A program made the translations under genes and the position numbers. Positions 33,138 to 44,467 of a stretch of 64,000 nucleotides of DNA are shown here, in pieces (within the stretch, counting starts at the first letter, position 1; each line of letters begins with the position of its first letter). Source of the stretch: Geodermatophilus tzadiensis (GTDB lineage Bacteria > Actinomycetota > Actinomycetes > Mycobacteriales > Geodermatophilaceae); contig NZ_PVTG01000009.1 in NCBI RefSeq assembly GCF_003002915.1, positions 1 to 64,000 on the forward strand. The letters run 5' to 3'. A model generated the notes under the pieces. It saw only the letters and a program-made list of their open reading frames with translations. It did not search any database and was not told the origin of the DNA.

Positions 33138-35003
33138 ATGCCCGTACGCGCCAGCCGGCAGGACGGCACCCACCCCCGCCCGCAACTGGTGCGCGAGGGG
33201 TGGACCGACCTGTGCGGCACCTGGCAGCTGGCCTACGACGACGCCCGCGAGGGACTCGACGGGCACTGGGCCGCGCTGGTCGACCTCGCCGACCGCGGCG
33301 TCTTCGACCGTGACGTCACCGTGCCCTTCCCGCCGGAGTCCGAGGCGTCGGGCATCGGCGACAACGGTCCCCACCCGGTCCTGTGGTACCGGCGTGCCCT
33401 GCGGCTGGCCGACGTCGACGGGGCCGACGCGGTGCACGAGCACGGGCACCGCGTCGTCCTGCGCTTCGCCGCGGTCGACTACCGCGCGCAGGTCTGGCTG
33501 GACGGCACGCTGCTGGGCTCGCACGAGGGCGGCCAGACGCCGTTCTCCTTCGACGTGACGGACCTGCTGACGGCCGGGGACGCCGACGAGCACGTCCTGG
33601 TGGTGCGGGCGGAGGACGACCCGCGGGACGTGACCCAGCCTCGCGGCAAGCAGGACTGGCTGGACGAGCCGCACGTCATCTGGTACTCGCGCACCAGCGG
33701 CATCTGGCAGCCGGTGTGGTGCGAGGTGGTGCCGGCCGTGGCCGTGGAGCACCTGGCCTGGACGCCGGACGTCGCCGCCTCCGCCGTGCACCTGGGCCTC
33801 ACCCTGCGCGAGGTGCCGGCCCGGCCGGTGACGGTGGCGGTGCGGCTGGAGCTGGAGGGCACGCTGCTGGCCGAGCACCGCGTCCGCGTGCACGAGCAGC
33901 GGACGCGGACCACGGTGGCCGTGCCCGCGCTGCTCAACGGCCAGGCGCGCCAGGACGTGACGTGGTCCCCCGAGACCCCACGTCTGGTCGACGCCACCGT
34001 GCAGGTGCTCGACGACGGAGACGGCGACGGCGGGGAACGGGTGGTCGACGAGGTCGCCAGCTACCTCGGCCTGCGCACCGCCGGCGTCGGCGGCCGGGCG
34101 TTCCTGCTCAACGGCCTGCCGTACTACGTGCGGTCGGTGCTGGAGCAGGGGTACTGGCCGGACTCGCACCTGACCGCGCCGGACGCCGGGGCGCTGCGCC
34201 GTGAGGTCGAGCTCATCAAGGAGCTCGGCTTCAACGCCGTTCGGGTGCACCAGAAGGTCGAGGACCCCCGGTTCCTGTACTGGGCCGACCGGCTGGGCCT
34301 GCTGGTGTGGGGGGAGACGGCCAACGCGTTCGCCTTCTCCCCGGAGGCCGTGCGGCGGCTCACCGCCGAGTGGCTCGAGGTCGTGCACCGCGACGTCAGC
34401 CACCCCTGCATCGTCACCTGGGTGCCGATGAACGAGAGCTGGGGCGTGCACGACGTCGCCACCGACCCGGCCCAGCAGGCCTACACCGTCGCGCTGGCCG
34501 CCCTGACCCGCGCGGTGGACCCGAGCCGGCCGGTGGTGAGCAACGACGGCTGGGAGCACACCGACAGCGACCTGTGGACGGTGCACGACTACGCCGACAC
34601 CGGGGCGGTCCTCGCGCAGCGGTACGGGTCCCCCGAGGTGCGGGCCACGCTGGAGGACTTCTGGCCGGCCGGGCGCCGCGTCCTGCTGCCCGGCGCCGTC
34701 GACCGGGGGCAGCCGGTGATGCTCACGGAGTTCGGTGGCGTCCGCTACACCCCCCGGCCGCCCGAGGAGGTGCCCGTGGAGCGCACCTGGGGGTACTCCA
34801 GCGCCGAGGACGCCGAGGACTTCGCCGCGCGGCTGGAGGACCTGCTGTCGGCCGTGCACGCCTCGCCGGTGCTGGCCGGGTTCTGCTACACCCAGCTCAC
34901 CGACACGATGCAGGAGGCCAACGGCCTGCTCGACGAGCGGCGGGAGCCCAAGCTGCCGATCGAGCGGCTGCGCCGGATCATCACCGGCCGCCGCGAGGAC
35001 TGA
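33138..35003 (+). CDS. Glycoside hydrolase family 2 enzyme
   Basis: A 621-residue GH2 protein. The N-terminal sugar-binding jelly roll (LCGTWQLAYDD..., VLWYRRAL, GSHEGGQTPFSFDVT) is followed by an Ig-like domain. The TIM barrel carries the acid/base Glu433 in VPMNESWG and the nucleophile Glu531 in MLTEFGG. It could be a beta-galactosidase, beta-glucuronidase or related enzyme; family alone does not decide. No signal peptide, so it acts on imported substrate, fitting the divergent sugar importer. ATG 33138 (GAGGAG upstream) is preferred to GTG 33132. Confidence 0.85.
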   Translation: MPVRASRQDGTHPRPQLVREGWTDLCGTWQLAYDDAREGLDGHWAALVDLADRGVFDRDVTVPFPPESEASGIGDNGPHPVLWYRRALRLADVDGADAVHEHGHRVVLRFAAVDYRAQVWLDGTLLGSHEGGQTPFSFDVTDLLTAGDADEHVLVVRAEDDPRDVTQPRGKQDWLDEPHVIWYSRTSGIWQPVWCEVVPAVAVEHLAWTPDVAASAVHLGLTLREVPARPVTVAVRLELEGTLLAEHRVRVHEQRTRTTVAVPALLNGQARQDVTWSPETPRLVDATVQVLDDGDGDGGERVVDEVASYLGLRTAGVGGRAFLLNGLPYYVRSVLEQGYWPDSHLTAPDAGALRREVELIKELGFNAVRVHQKVEDPRFLYWADRLGLLVWGETANAFAFSPEAVRRLTAEWLEVVHRDVSHPCIVTWVPMNESWGVHDVATDPAQQAYTVALAALTRAVDPSRPVVSNDGWEHTDSDLWTVHDYADTGAVLAQRYGSPEVRATLEDFWPAGRRVLLPGAVDRGQPVMLTEFGGVRYTPRPPEEVPVERTWGYSSAEDAEDFAARLEDLLSAVHASPVLAGFCYTQLTDTMQEANGLLDERREPKLPIERLRRIITGRRED

Positions 35004-35029
35004 ACCCCGATCGCGTCGGCCGGACGCGC

Positions 35030-35065
35030 GGACGCCCCGGCCCGCGGGTGCGGGCCGGGGCGTCC
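35030..35065. terminator. Strong bidirectional hairpin
   Basis: GGACGCCCCGGCCCGC (35030-35045) pairs perfectly with GCGGGCCGGGGCGTCC (35050-35065) across a 4-nt loop: a 16-bp stem between the convergent GH2 and katG genes. There is no clear U-run, as is usual for high-G+C terminators. Confidence 0.8.
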
Positions 35066-35079
35066 GGTGGAGGGGGCGC

Positions 35080-37806
<2,727 letters not shown>

Positions 37807-37933
37807 GAGCCGGCACCGGCTGTGTCGCCCCGGCCCCACCGGGAGGTCCCGGAGCCGGCCGGCGGCCGGGAACCGGGGGACGCCCCGGGTCCTCCCCGAT
37901 GTGCCGCACCCGGTCGGGCAGCAGCCTGGACGC

Positions 37934-38434
37934 ATGGCACGAACCGCCCCCGGCCGAGCGGCGACGGGCGCGTCCCCGCCGCTCCGTCCGGCGCCCACGC
38001 CCGCCGGCGACTCCACCCCGGCCCAGTTCGCCCGGTTCGTCCTCGTCGGCGGCTCGGCGAACGCGGTCTACGCCGGCCTCTTCCTGGTGCTGGCCCCGCT
38101 GGGGGACCAGGCGGCCAACCTCGTCGGCGTGGTGGCGTCCACCGCGCTGGCCAACGAGCTGCACCGCCGGCTCACCTTCCGCGCCGGGGACCGGGCCGGC
38201 TGGGCGGCGGCGCAGTGGGCCGGTGGAGGCCTGGCCGTCGCCGGGCTGGCGACCTCCAGCCTCACCCTGGCCGCCCTGGAGAGCTGGGCGGACCCGGCCG
38301 GGCCGCTCGTGCCGGTGCTGGCGGTCTGCGCGGTCAGCGGCGCGGTGGGGCTCGTCCGCTTCGGAGGGCTGCGGTGGGTCCTGGTCGTCCGTCCGGGACC
38401 GGGCGCGCGGGTGCCTGCGGTACACACCTCCTGA
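37934..38434 (+). CDS. GtrA-like small membrane protein
   Basis: A 166-residue protein with the GtrA-family pattern. [20 protein letters not shown] and [20 protein letters not shown] form the first two helices, with two further helices after a short loop. GtrA-like proteins are linked to transfer of lipid-carried sugars for cell-surface polysaccharides. ATG 37934 is chosen for its conserved position; the frame extends 11 codons further. It is divergent from furA and followed after 29 bp by an oxidoreductase gene. Confidence 0.75.
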   Translation: MARTAPGRAATGASPPLRPAPTPAGDSTPAQFARFVLVGGSANAVYAGLFLVLAPLGDQAANLVGVVASTALANELHRRLTFRAGDRAGWAAAQWAGGGLAVAGLATSSLTLAALESWADPAGPLVPVLAVCAVSGAVGLVRFGGLRWVLVVRPGPGARVPAVHTS

Positions 38435-38463
38435 CAGGAGCACCGACCAGGAGGGAGGCGCAC

Positions 38464-39657
38464 GTGACCCGTGGCCCGGTCCCGCTGTGGCAGGACGAGC
38501 CGTACCGCCCGCGGTCCCCGCTGGCGGGCGAGGTGCGGGCGGACGTCTGCGTCGTGGGTGCCGGCGTGGGCGGGCTGGCGACCGCCCGGCGGCTGGCCGA
38601 CGCCGGGCTGTCGGTGGTCGTGCTCGACCGGCACGAGGTGGCCTCCGGCGCGAGCGGCCGCAACGGCGGCTTCTTCATCGCCGGCGCCGCGCCGATGTAC
38701 CACGAGACCCGCCGGCTGTGGGGCCGCGAGCGGGCGGTCGCCGTCCACGCCGCGACCCTGGCCGCGCAGCGGGAGATGCTCGCGGTGGCCGACGCCGTCG
38801 GCGCGCGCTCGCACTTCCGCGTCGGCGGGCTGCTCCGGCTCGCCGTCGACGCGGCCGAGGCCGACGACGTCCGGGCCAACGCCGCGGCGCTCGCCGAGGA
38901 CGGCTTCCCGGGGCAGCTGGTGGCCGGCGACGACCTGCCGGCCCCGCTCGCGCGTCCCGGCCGGGCCGGGCTGTTCTTCCCCCACGACGGGTCGGTGCAC
39001 CCGGTCCGCTGGCTGCGGGCGCTCGCCGGCGCCCTGGAGACCCGCGGGGTGCGGTTCTTCGAGCACTCACCGGTGGTCGCGCCCCCGGCCGGCGACGGCG
39101 ACCGCGTCTGCGTGCGGACCGCGGCCGGTGCGGTGCGCTGCGACCGGGCCGTGGTGGCCGTGGACGGCGACCTCGCCGCGCTGGTGCCGTCAGCGGGAGC
39201 GGTGCGCCCGCGGCGGCTCACCATGCTCGCCACGGCACCGCTGTCCCGGACGGTGCTGCCGTTCCCCGTCTACGCGCGCTTCGGCCACGAGTACGTGCAC
39301 CAGACGGCCGACGGCCGGATCGCGCTCGGCGGCTTCTCCGACCTCGACGGCGACGCCAGCTGGACCGATCGCGCCGAGGTCTCCGCTCCGGTGCAGGCGC
39401 GCCTGGAGCGGTGGCTGGCCGAGGAGCTCGGGGTGGACGCGCCGGTGACCCACCGGTGGGCGGGTGTCGTGGGCTTCGCCGCGGACCCCCTGCCGCGGTG
39501 CGGGCCGGTGCCCGGCAGCGACGGGCGGGTGTTCGCCCTCGGCGGCTACAACGGCACGGGGCACGTGCAGGCCTGGGTCGCCTCCCGCGTGGTGGCCGAC
39601 CTCGTCGTCACCGGCGGCAGCCCGTCCGCCGGGCTGTACGCGGCCGTCGACGCCTGA
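38464..39657 (+). CDS. FAD-dependent oxidoreductase (DAO/DadA-like)
   Basis: A 397-residue flavoenzyme. ADVCVVGAGVGGLATARRLA is the dinucleotide-binding GxGxxG motif, and VASGASGRNGGFFIAG matches the ASGRNGG motif of the glycine/D-amino-acid oxidase group. The C-terminus has VFALGGYNGTGHVQAWVASR, the second FAD contact. It should oxidise an amine or amino acid. GTG 38464 follows GGAGGGAGG. Substrate cannot be told from context. Confidence 0.85.
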   Translation: MTRGPVPLWQDEPYRPRSPLAGEVRADVCVVGAGVGGLATARRLADAGLSVVVLDRHEVASGASGRNGGFFIAGAAPMYHETRRLWGRERAVAVHAATLAAQREMLAVADAVGARSHFRVGGLLRLAVDAAEADDVRANAAALAEDGFPGQLVAGDDLPAPLARPGRAGLFFPHDGSVHPVRWLRALAGALETRGVRFFEHSPVVAPPAGDGDRVCVRTAAGAVRCDRAVVAVDGDLAALVPSAGAVRPRRLTMLATAPLSRTVLPFPVYARFGHEYVHQTADGRIALGGFSDLDGDASWTDRAEVSAPVQARLERWLAEELGVDAPVTHRWAGVVGFAADPLPRCGPVPGSDGRVFALGGYNGTGHVQAWVASRVVADLVVTGGSPSAGLYAAVDA

Positions 39658-39817
39658 GGGCCGGTCAGCGGCCCTGCCGGCGACCGGCGGGCGGGGCGCC
39701 GGCGTGTGGGGCCGCCGATCCAGCGCGGCGAACGGACCCCGTCCGGAGGTGGTGTCGCGTTACGGTCCACCCGCTGCGAGCCGGGCCACGGCGAGGCCCC
39801 TGCAGAGGAGGTCGATC

Positions 39818-40795
39818 GTGCGCGACGACGACGGACGGGCCACCGGGGCGCTCCCCGGCGGCGGGCGGCCGGTCGTGGTCGGCCTCGGCCCGGGCGACGA
39901 CGACGGCGACGCGCTCGTCTGGGCAGCCGCCGAGGCCGCGGTGCGCCAGGTGCCACTGCGGGTCGTGCACGTCGTCGCGCACCGGTTCGTCCTCGACCCG
40001 TGCGGCGTCCTCCTGTCGGTCGACGGCCTGTCCGGGGTCACCGCCGCGGCCGCCGAGGAGGTCGGGACGGCCCTCGACCGGGTCCGGTCCGTGGCGTCGG
40101 GGACCCCGGTGTCCGGGCGCGTGCTGGTCGGCGCGCCGGTGCCGCTCCTGTTGGCGGAGAGCCGGGCGGCGGGACTGCTGGTGCTCGGCGGCCGGGCCCG
40201 TCGCCCGGCCGGCCGGGTGTCGTCCCGGGTCGCCGCGCGCGCCGCCTGTCCCGTCGTCGTGGTGCGCGACCGGCCGCGGGTGCCCGCGGGGCCGTGCCGG
40301 CCGTCGGTGGTGGTCGGGGTCGGGGCGACCGGGTCGTGTGCCCCGGCGCTCGGGTTCGCCTTCGCGGCGGCGGCGCAGCGCGGTGTCCCGCTGACCGCGG
40401 TGCACGCCTGGGGGGTGGACCTCCCCGCCGACCTGGAGGGGGCCTGCGGCGCGCCGGCGGTGGCCGAGGGGGAGGCCCGGGAGGCCCTCGAGCGGGCGCT
40501 CGCCCCGCTGCGCCGGCTCTTCCCCGACGTCCCGGTGCAGCGGCGGGTGCCCTGCGCCGACCCCGCGGCGGCGGTGACCGCGGCGTCGTCCGGTGCCGCG
40601 CTGGTCGTCGTCGGGGGCCGCCGGCGCGGCCCGCTGCGCCGGGTGCTGTCCCGCTCGGTCGGCCGCGAGGTCGCGCTGCGCGCACCCGCCCCGGTGGCCG
40701 TCGTCGGCGCCGACCTGGCCGCGTACCGCGTCCCGCCCGTGCCGGGCGCGCGCCCGCAGGCCGTCAGGCGGTCTCGTGCCAGGCCGGCAGGGTGA
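39818..40795 (+). CDS. Universal stress protein, two UspA domains
   Basis: A 325-residue tandem UspA protein. Domain one ends in LVLGGRARRPAGRVSSRVAA and domain two in VVVGGRRRGPLRRVLSRSVG, both with the Gly-rich ATP-binding G-2x-G-9x-G(S/T)-like loop. Such proteins bind ATP and help in stress or dormancy. GTG 39818 has AGAGGAGG upstream. The last 32 bp overlap the end of the convergent MarR-type gene. Confidence 0.85.
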   Translation: MRDDDGRATGALPGGGRPVVVGLGPGDDDGDALVWAAAEAAVRQVPLRVVHVVAHRFVLDPCGVLLSVDGLSGVTAAAAEEVGTALDRVRSVASGTPVSGRVLVGAPVPLLLAESRAAGLLVLGGRARRPAGRVSSRVAARAACPVVVVRDRPRVPAGPCRPSVVVGVGATGSCAPALGFAFAAAAQRGVPLTAVHAWGVDLPADLEGACGAPAVAEGEAREALERALAPLRRLFPDVPVQRRVPCADPAAAVTAASSGAALVVVGGRRRGPLRRVLSRSVGREVALRAPAPVAVVGADLAAYRVPPVPGARPQAVRRSRARPAG

Positions 40796-41225
40796 GCGCG
40801 GCGTCCATCCGCCGCAGCTCGTCGCGGTGCAGCGCCGCGAGCCGGCCGAGGAGGGCGTCCCCCCGGGCGGTGAGGGCGACCCGCACGGCCCGGCGGTCGT
40901 CGGGGTCGGGCGTCCGCGCGACGAGGTCCTGACCCTGCGCGCGGGTGACCAGCTCCACCACGCTGTGGTGCCGCAGCTGGAGCCGCTCGGCCAGCTCGCG
41001 GACGGTGGCCCACTCGCGTCCGGGGAAGCCCTTGAGGGCGAGCAGCAGCTGGTACTGCTGCGGCGTGACGCCGTGCTGCCGCACGGTCTCCTCGCTGAAG
41101 CGCAGATAGCGCCGGATGGCGGCGCGGAACCGGGCCAGCGCCTCGAAGTCCTCCTTGGTCAGGGGGTGGTCGGAGGTCGTCCCGGAGGGGTCCCGCCCGT
41201 CATCGCGCGCGGGCCCCGCGGTCAC
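40764..41225 (-). CDS. MarR-family transcriptional regulator
   Basis: A 153-residue winged-helix protein. VTPQQYQLLLALKG, WATVRELAERLQLRHHSVVE and GQDLVARTPDPDDRRAVRVA are the MarR recognition helix and wing (DxRxxxVxLT-like). GTG start overlaps the stop of the upstream small gene by 4 bp (GTGA), so the two are coupled. Its 3' end overlaps the convergent universal-stress gene by 32 bp. Ligand unknown. Confidence 0.88.
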   Translation of the reverse strand: MTAGPARDDGRDPSGTTSDHPLTKEDFEALARFRAAIRRYLRFSEETVRQHGVTPQQYQLLLALKGFPGREWATVRELAERLQLRHHSVVELVTRAQGQDLVARTPDPDDRRAVRVALTARGDALLGRLAALHRDELRRMDAALTLPAWHETA

Positions 41226-41503
41226 GACTCCCCGGCGGGGCGGACGGCGTCGAGGTAGCCGTCGTAGCTCGCGGCGACGTCCTCGAGCTCGACGACGTCG
41301 GGGAAGTCGGCGGCGTCCTGGTGCTGCAGCAGGAAGTCGACCGTGCGGCGGACGAGGTCCTCCTCACCGTCCGGGCCGACGCCGAGGTCCTCCAGGACGC
41401 CGGGGGAGAGGCGGAACCAGGACTCGGTCCCCTCACCGTCGCCCTGTAGGCGGACGACGAACTGGTGGTCGCCCTGCGCCTCGACCTCGACGGCCTCGCT
41501 CAT
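41222..41503 (-). CDS. Small acidic protein, function unknown
   Basis: A 93-residue acidic protein (MSEAVEVEAQGDHQFVVRLQ ... DFLLQHQDAADFPDVVELED). The start at ATG 41503 is preferred to a longer frame because it begins the well-formed domain. It contains no known motif. It is coupled to the MarR-type gene by a GTGA overlap, so it may share its role. Confidence 0.7.
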   Translation of the reverse strand: MSEAVEVEAQGDHQFVVRLQGDGEGTESWFRLSPGVLEDLGVGPDGEEDLVRRTVDFLLQHQDAADFPDVVELEDVAASYDGYLDAVRPAGES

Positions 41504-41590
41504 GCGTGCGGTCCCCTCTCGCGTGTCACCGGCGGTACCTCGGGTCACGATACGCCCGGCGGGGTCCGCGCCGGCCGCACCGGAGGCAGG

Positions 41591-42052
41591 TCAGGCCAGG
41601 GCGGCGAGCACCTTCCCGACCCGGCGGGCCCGGGTCTCGTCCGTCGTGGCGCCGGCGACGGACTCCGCGTGCGCCCGCTGCCTGCTCGGGGAGAGCGCGC
41701 CCCAGGCCGCGGTGGCCGCGGGGTCGCCGGCGAGCGCCGCGGCCAGGGCGGGCGGCACCTCGACCGTGCGCGGCGCGTCGTCGACCCGGAGCCGGACCTC
41801 GACCTCGTCGCCGGCGTCCCGGCCGGTGGCCGCCCGCGTCGCGGCGTTGAACGACACGAGGTACCGGCCGCCCATCGAGGCGATCGTCGTCCGGTAGGTG
41901 TACCCGCCGTCGACGGTCACCTCGACCGGGACCCGCTTGCCCCGGCCGAAGCCGAGCACCACGTCCTCGGGGACGACGATGCCGACGTTGTTGCCGCCGG
42001 CCGCCCACAGCGTCGTGCGGAAGACGGCCTCGGCCGGGGGCGGGGTGCTCAT
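41591..42052 (-). CDS. DUF1905/YdeI (OmdA)-like protein
   Basis: A 153-residue protein. The first 95 residues (FRTTLWAAGGNNVGIVVPED, PVEVTVDGGYTYRTTIASMG) match the DUF1905 beta-barrel. The end (AWGALSPSRQRAHAESVAGA, TRARRVGKVLAAL) matches the YdeI/OmpD-associated helical tail. Such proteins have been linked to bacteriocin or peptide resistance in enterobacteria, but the function is not settled. GAGGAGACC precedes the ATG. Confidence 0.8.
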   Translation of the reverse strand: MSTPPPAEAVFRTTLWAAGGNNVGIVVPEDVVLGFGRGKRVPVEVTVDGGYTYRTTIASMGGRYLVSFNAATRAATGRDAGDEVEVRLRVDDAPRTVEVPPALAAALAGDPAATAAWGALSPSRQRAHAESVAGATTDETRARRVGKVLAALA

Positions 42053-42111
42053 CGCGGTCTCCTCGTCAGTCGTGCCGCTCGTCCTGCTGGGACCGGTGGC
42101 GGACGGCGGAC

Positions 42112-43845
42112 TCATCGGTCCCCCCCGCCCGCCGGCGCGGTGCGGACGGCGAGGACGGCGATGTCGTCGTCGGCCCGGGCGCCGAGCCGCTGGAGGAGCA
42201 GGTCGCACAGCTCGGCGAGCCCGAGCCCGCCCGGCGCCAGCTCGGCGGCCACCTCCGCCAGGCGGTCCAGGCCGGCGTCGAGGTCCTCGCCGCGCCGCTC
42301 GACCAGCCCGTCGGTGTAGAGCAGCACGGTCGCGCCCGGCGGCAGGGCGGCGGTGTGGTCCCGGCGGACCGGGCCGGCGCCGTCCAGGTCGAGCCCGAGG
42401 ACCGGGTCGGGGCTGGTCTCGAGCGAGGACACCGCGCCGTCGGGGGCGAGCAGGAGCGGCGGCAGGTGCCCGGCCGAGGACCAGACGAGCTGCCGGCCGT
42501 CGTCGGACACCTGGGCGACGAGCGCGGTGGCGAAGACGGCGGCGTCGAGCGCGCCGGTGGCCGCGTCGACGGCGTCCAACACGGCCGCCGGCGAGCGGGA
42601 CCCGTCGTGACCGGCCACCCGGACCATCGTGCGCAGCTGGCCCATCAGCGTCGCCGCGTGGATGTCGTGCCCCGCGACGTCGCCGATGACCAGCCGGGTG
42701 GTGCCCGCCCGGTCCCGGTAGGCGTCGTACCAGTCGCCGCCCACGACCTGCGCGTTGCCGGCCGGCACGTAGCGGGCGACGACCTCCAGGCCGGGGAACC
42801 GGGGGAGCGCGGTGGGCAGCAGGGCCCGCTGCAGGTGGGTGGACAGGCTCCGCTCGTGGTCGTAGGACAGCGCGCGGTCCAGCGCGAGCGCCGCCCGCTC
42901 GGCCACCGCCTCGGCCACCTCGACGTCGTCCGGGCCGAAGGGCGCCCGCCGCGACGTCCGGACCAGGGTGAGCACGCCGAGCAGCTCGCCGCGAGCCCGC
43001 AGCGCCACGCTGATCTCGCTGGCGGCGTCGAAGCGGTCCCGCAGCGCGCGCTGGCCCTCGGACAGCCCGTCCAGGTGGTCGAGGTCGGGCAGCAGCTCGG
43101 TGGCGCCGGTGACGAGGACGCGCCCGGCCCCGTGCCGGTCGCCGCGCCGGCGGGTGAGCACGCCCGCCAGGGCCGCCAGGGGAGGCTGCCGCTCGCGGCT
43201 GCGGTGCTCCGCGGCCTGCACGCGCAGCGCCCCGTTCTCCTCGACGGAGGAGACGACGGCGAGGTCGGCGAGCACGGGGAGGGCGACGCGGGCGATCGTG
43301 GCCCAGCTGTCGGCGAGGCCGGCGCCGACGGGCAGCACGTCGCCGATGCGGGACAGGAACTGCGAGCGCGCGCGGGCCGCCTCGGCGTCCACCGCCAGCG
43401 CCCGCAGCGCGACCTCCTGCGACGCGACGTCGGCGAGCCGGCCGAGCACCTCGACGTCCCGCGCGGTCCAGGCGCGTGCCGCGGTGTCGGCGGCGCACAG
43501 CACGCCGGCCACCCGGCCGTCGGGGGCGCGCACCGGGAACCCCGCCCAGGCGAGCACCCCGGTGCGGGCGACGGGGTCCTCACGTCCCCGCTCGTCGGCC
43601 CGGACGTCGTCGAGCACCAGCGGGCGGCCCGTGCCGACGACGGCGCGGCAGAGCGGGTCCGGCACCGTGTCGTGCGGCGCGGCACCGGTGACGGTGACCG
43701 CGGCGAGCGGCGCGCCGGTCAGCAGCCGGACCAGCGCCGCCAGCCGGTCCCGGCTCGAGCCGGCGCCGTCGTCCGCGGTCGCGACCTCGTCCGGCCGGGC
43801 GGGGGAGCGGACCCCGCCCGGGTGCCCGCCCGATCCGTTGTGCAC
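42112..43845 (-). CDS. GAF-domain PP2C-type (SpoIIE/RsbU) phosphatase
   Basis: A 577-residue protein. Residues about 10-170 form a GAF-like domain (VLDDVRADERGREDPVARTG), a second GAF follows to about 350 (ISVALRARGELLGVLTLVRT). The phosphatase domain has VVGGDWYDAY, VIGDVAGHDIHAATLMGQL, LLYTDGLVERRGEDLDAG and the final DDDIAVLAVR, giving the metal-binding Asp set. It probably dephosphorylates an anti-anti-sigma factor. The start (GTG 43845) is the least certain part. Divergent from an RsbW-like kinase gene. Confidence 0.88.
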   Translation of the reverse strand: MHNGSGGHPGGVRSPARPDEVATADDGAGSSRDRLAALVRLLTGAPLAAVTVTGAAPHDTVPDPLCRAVVGTGRPLVLDDVRADERGREDPVARTGVLAWAGFPVRAPDGRVAGVLCAADTAARAWTARDVEVLGRLADVASQEVALRALAVDAEAARARSQFLSRIGDVLPVGAGLADSWATIARVALPVLADLAVVSSVEENGALRVQAAEHRSRERQPPLAALAGVLTRRRGDRHGAGRVLVTGATELLPDLDHLDGLSEGQRALRDRFDAASEISVALRARGELLGVLTLVRTSRRAPFGPDDVEVAEAVAERAALALDRALSYDHERSLSTHLQRALLPTALPRFPGLEVVARYVPAGNAQVVGGDWYDAYRDRAGTTRLVIGDVAGHDIHAATLMGQLRTMVRVAGHDGSRSPAAVLDAVDAATGALDAAVFATALVAQVSDDGRQLVWSSAGHLPPLLLAPDGAVSSLETSPDPVLGLDLDGAGPVRRDHTAALPPGATVLLYTDGLVERRGEDLDAGLDRLAEVAAELAPGGLGLAELCDLLLQRLGARADDDIAVLAVRTAPAGGGDR

Positions 43846-44015
43846 GAGCCGATCATGCCAGGCCGACCGGTGGGGGCCGGTTGCGCGGGCCGAGCGCGGG
43901 TACGAGTTCTCGGTCGGGCCTGTAGCAGGACGGGCCGGCCGGACCCCGCACGCCGGTGCGCCCCGGGGCCGCCGAGCCCGCCTGCTCGGCCGAGACCGGA
44001 CACCGAGGGGACGAC

Positions 44016-44462
44016 GTGCGCGACGAGATCTGGTCACACCGCTCGGCGCCGGCAGCGTGCGCCGCGGACGTCCTGTGGCAGTGCGCCCCGGCCACCGCGT
44101 CGGAGCTGACCGACTCCCGCGCCCGGTTGCGGGAGCGGCTGGCCGACGGCGGACCCGCGGCACCCGGCGAGGAGCGGCTCGACCTGCTGATGCTGGCCTA
44201 CGAGGAGCTGGGCTCCAACGCGCTGCGGCACGGCCTGCCACCGGTGGAGATCACGGTGACGCTGTCGTGCGGCACCTGGGTACTCGACGTCAGCGACGGC
44301 GCGCCGGGGCGGGAGCCCACCCCGGCGGTCGACCGCGACCCCGCCGCCGGCGGCCTGGGCCTGCACCTCGTCGCGCGGCTCGCGGCGGCGCACGGCTGGG
44401 ACAGCCACGACGGGCGCAAGCACGTGTGGGCCTGCATCGACGCCGTCCCCGACGGGGACTGA
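44016..44462 (+). CDS. RsbW/SpoIIAB-like histidine-kinase-fold ATPase
   Basis: A 148-residue GHKL ATPase. EELGSNALRHG is the N box, LDVSDGAPG the G1 box, and GGLGLHLVARLAAAHGW the G2 box. There is no phosphoacceptor His domain, as in anti-sigma kinases. GTG start with GAGGGG upstream. The divergent GAF-phosphatase gene 170 bp away is the natural opposing partner in a partner-switch. The sigma factor and antagonist are not nearby. Confidence 0.85.
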   Translation: MRDEIWSHRSAPAACAADVLWQCAPATASELTDSRARLRERLADGGPAAPGEERLDLLMLAYEELGSNALRHGLPPVEITVTLSCGTWVLDVSDGAPGREPTPAVDRDPAAGGLGLHLVARLAAAHGWDSHDGRKHVWACIDAVPDGD

Positions 44463-44467
44463 CCCGC

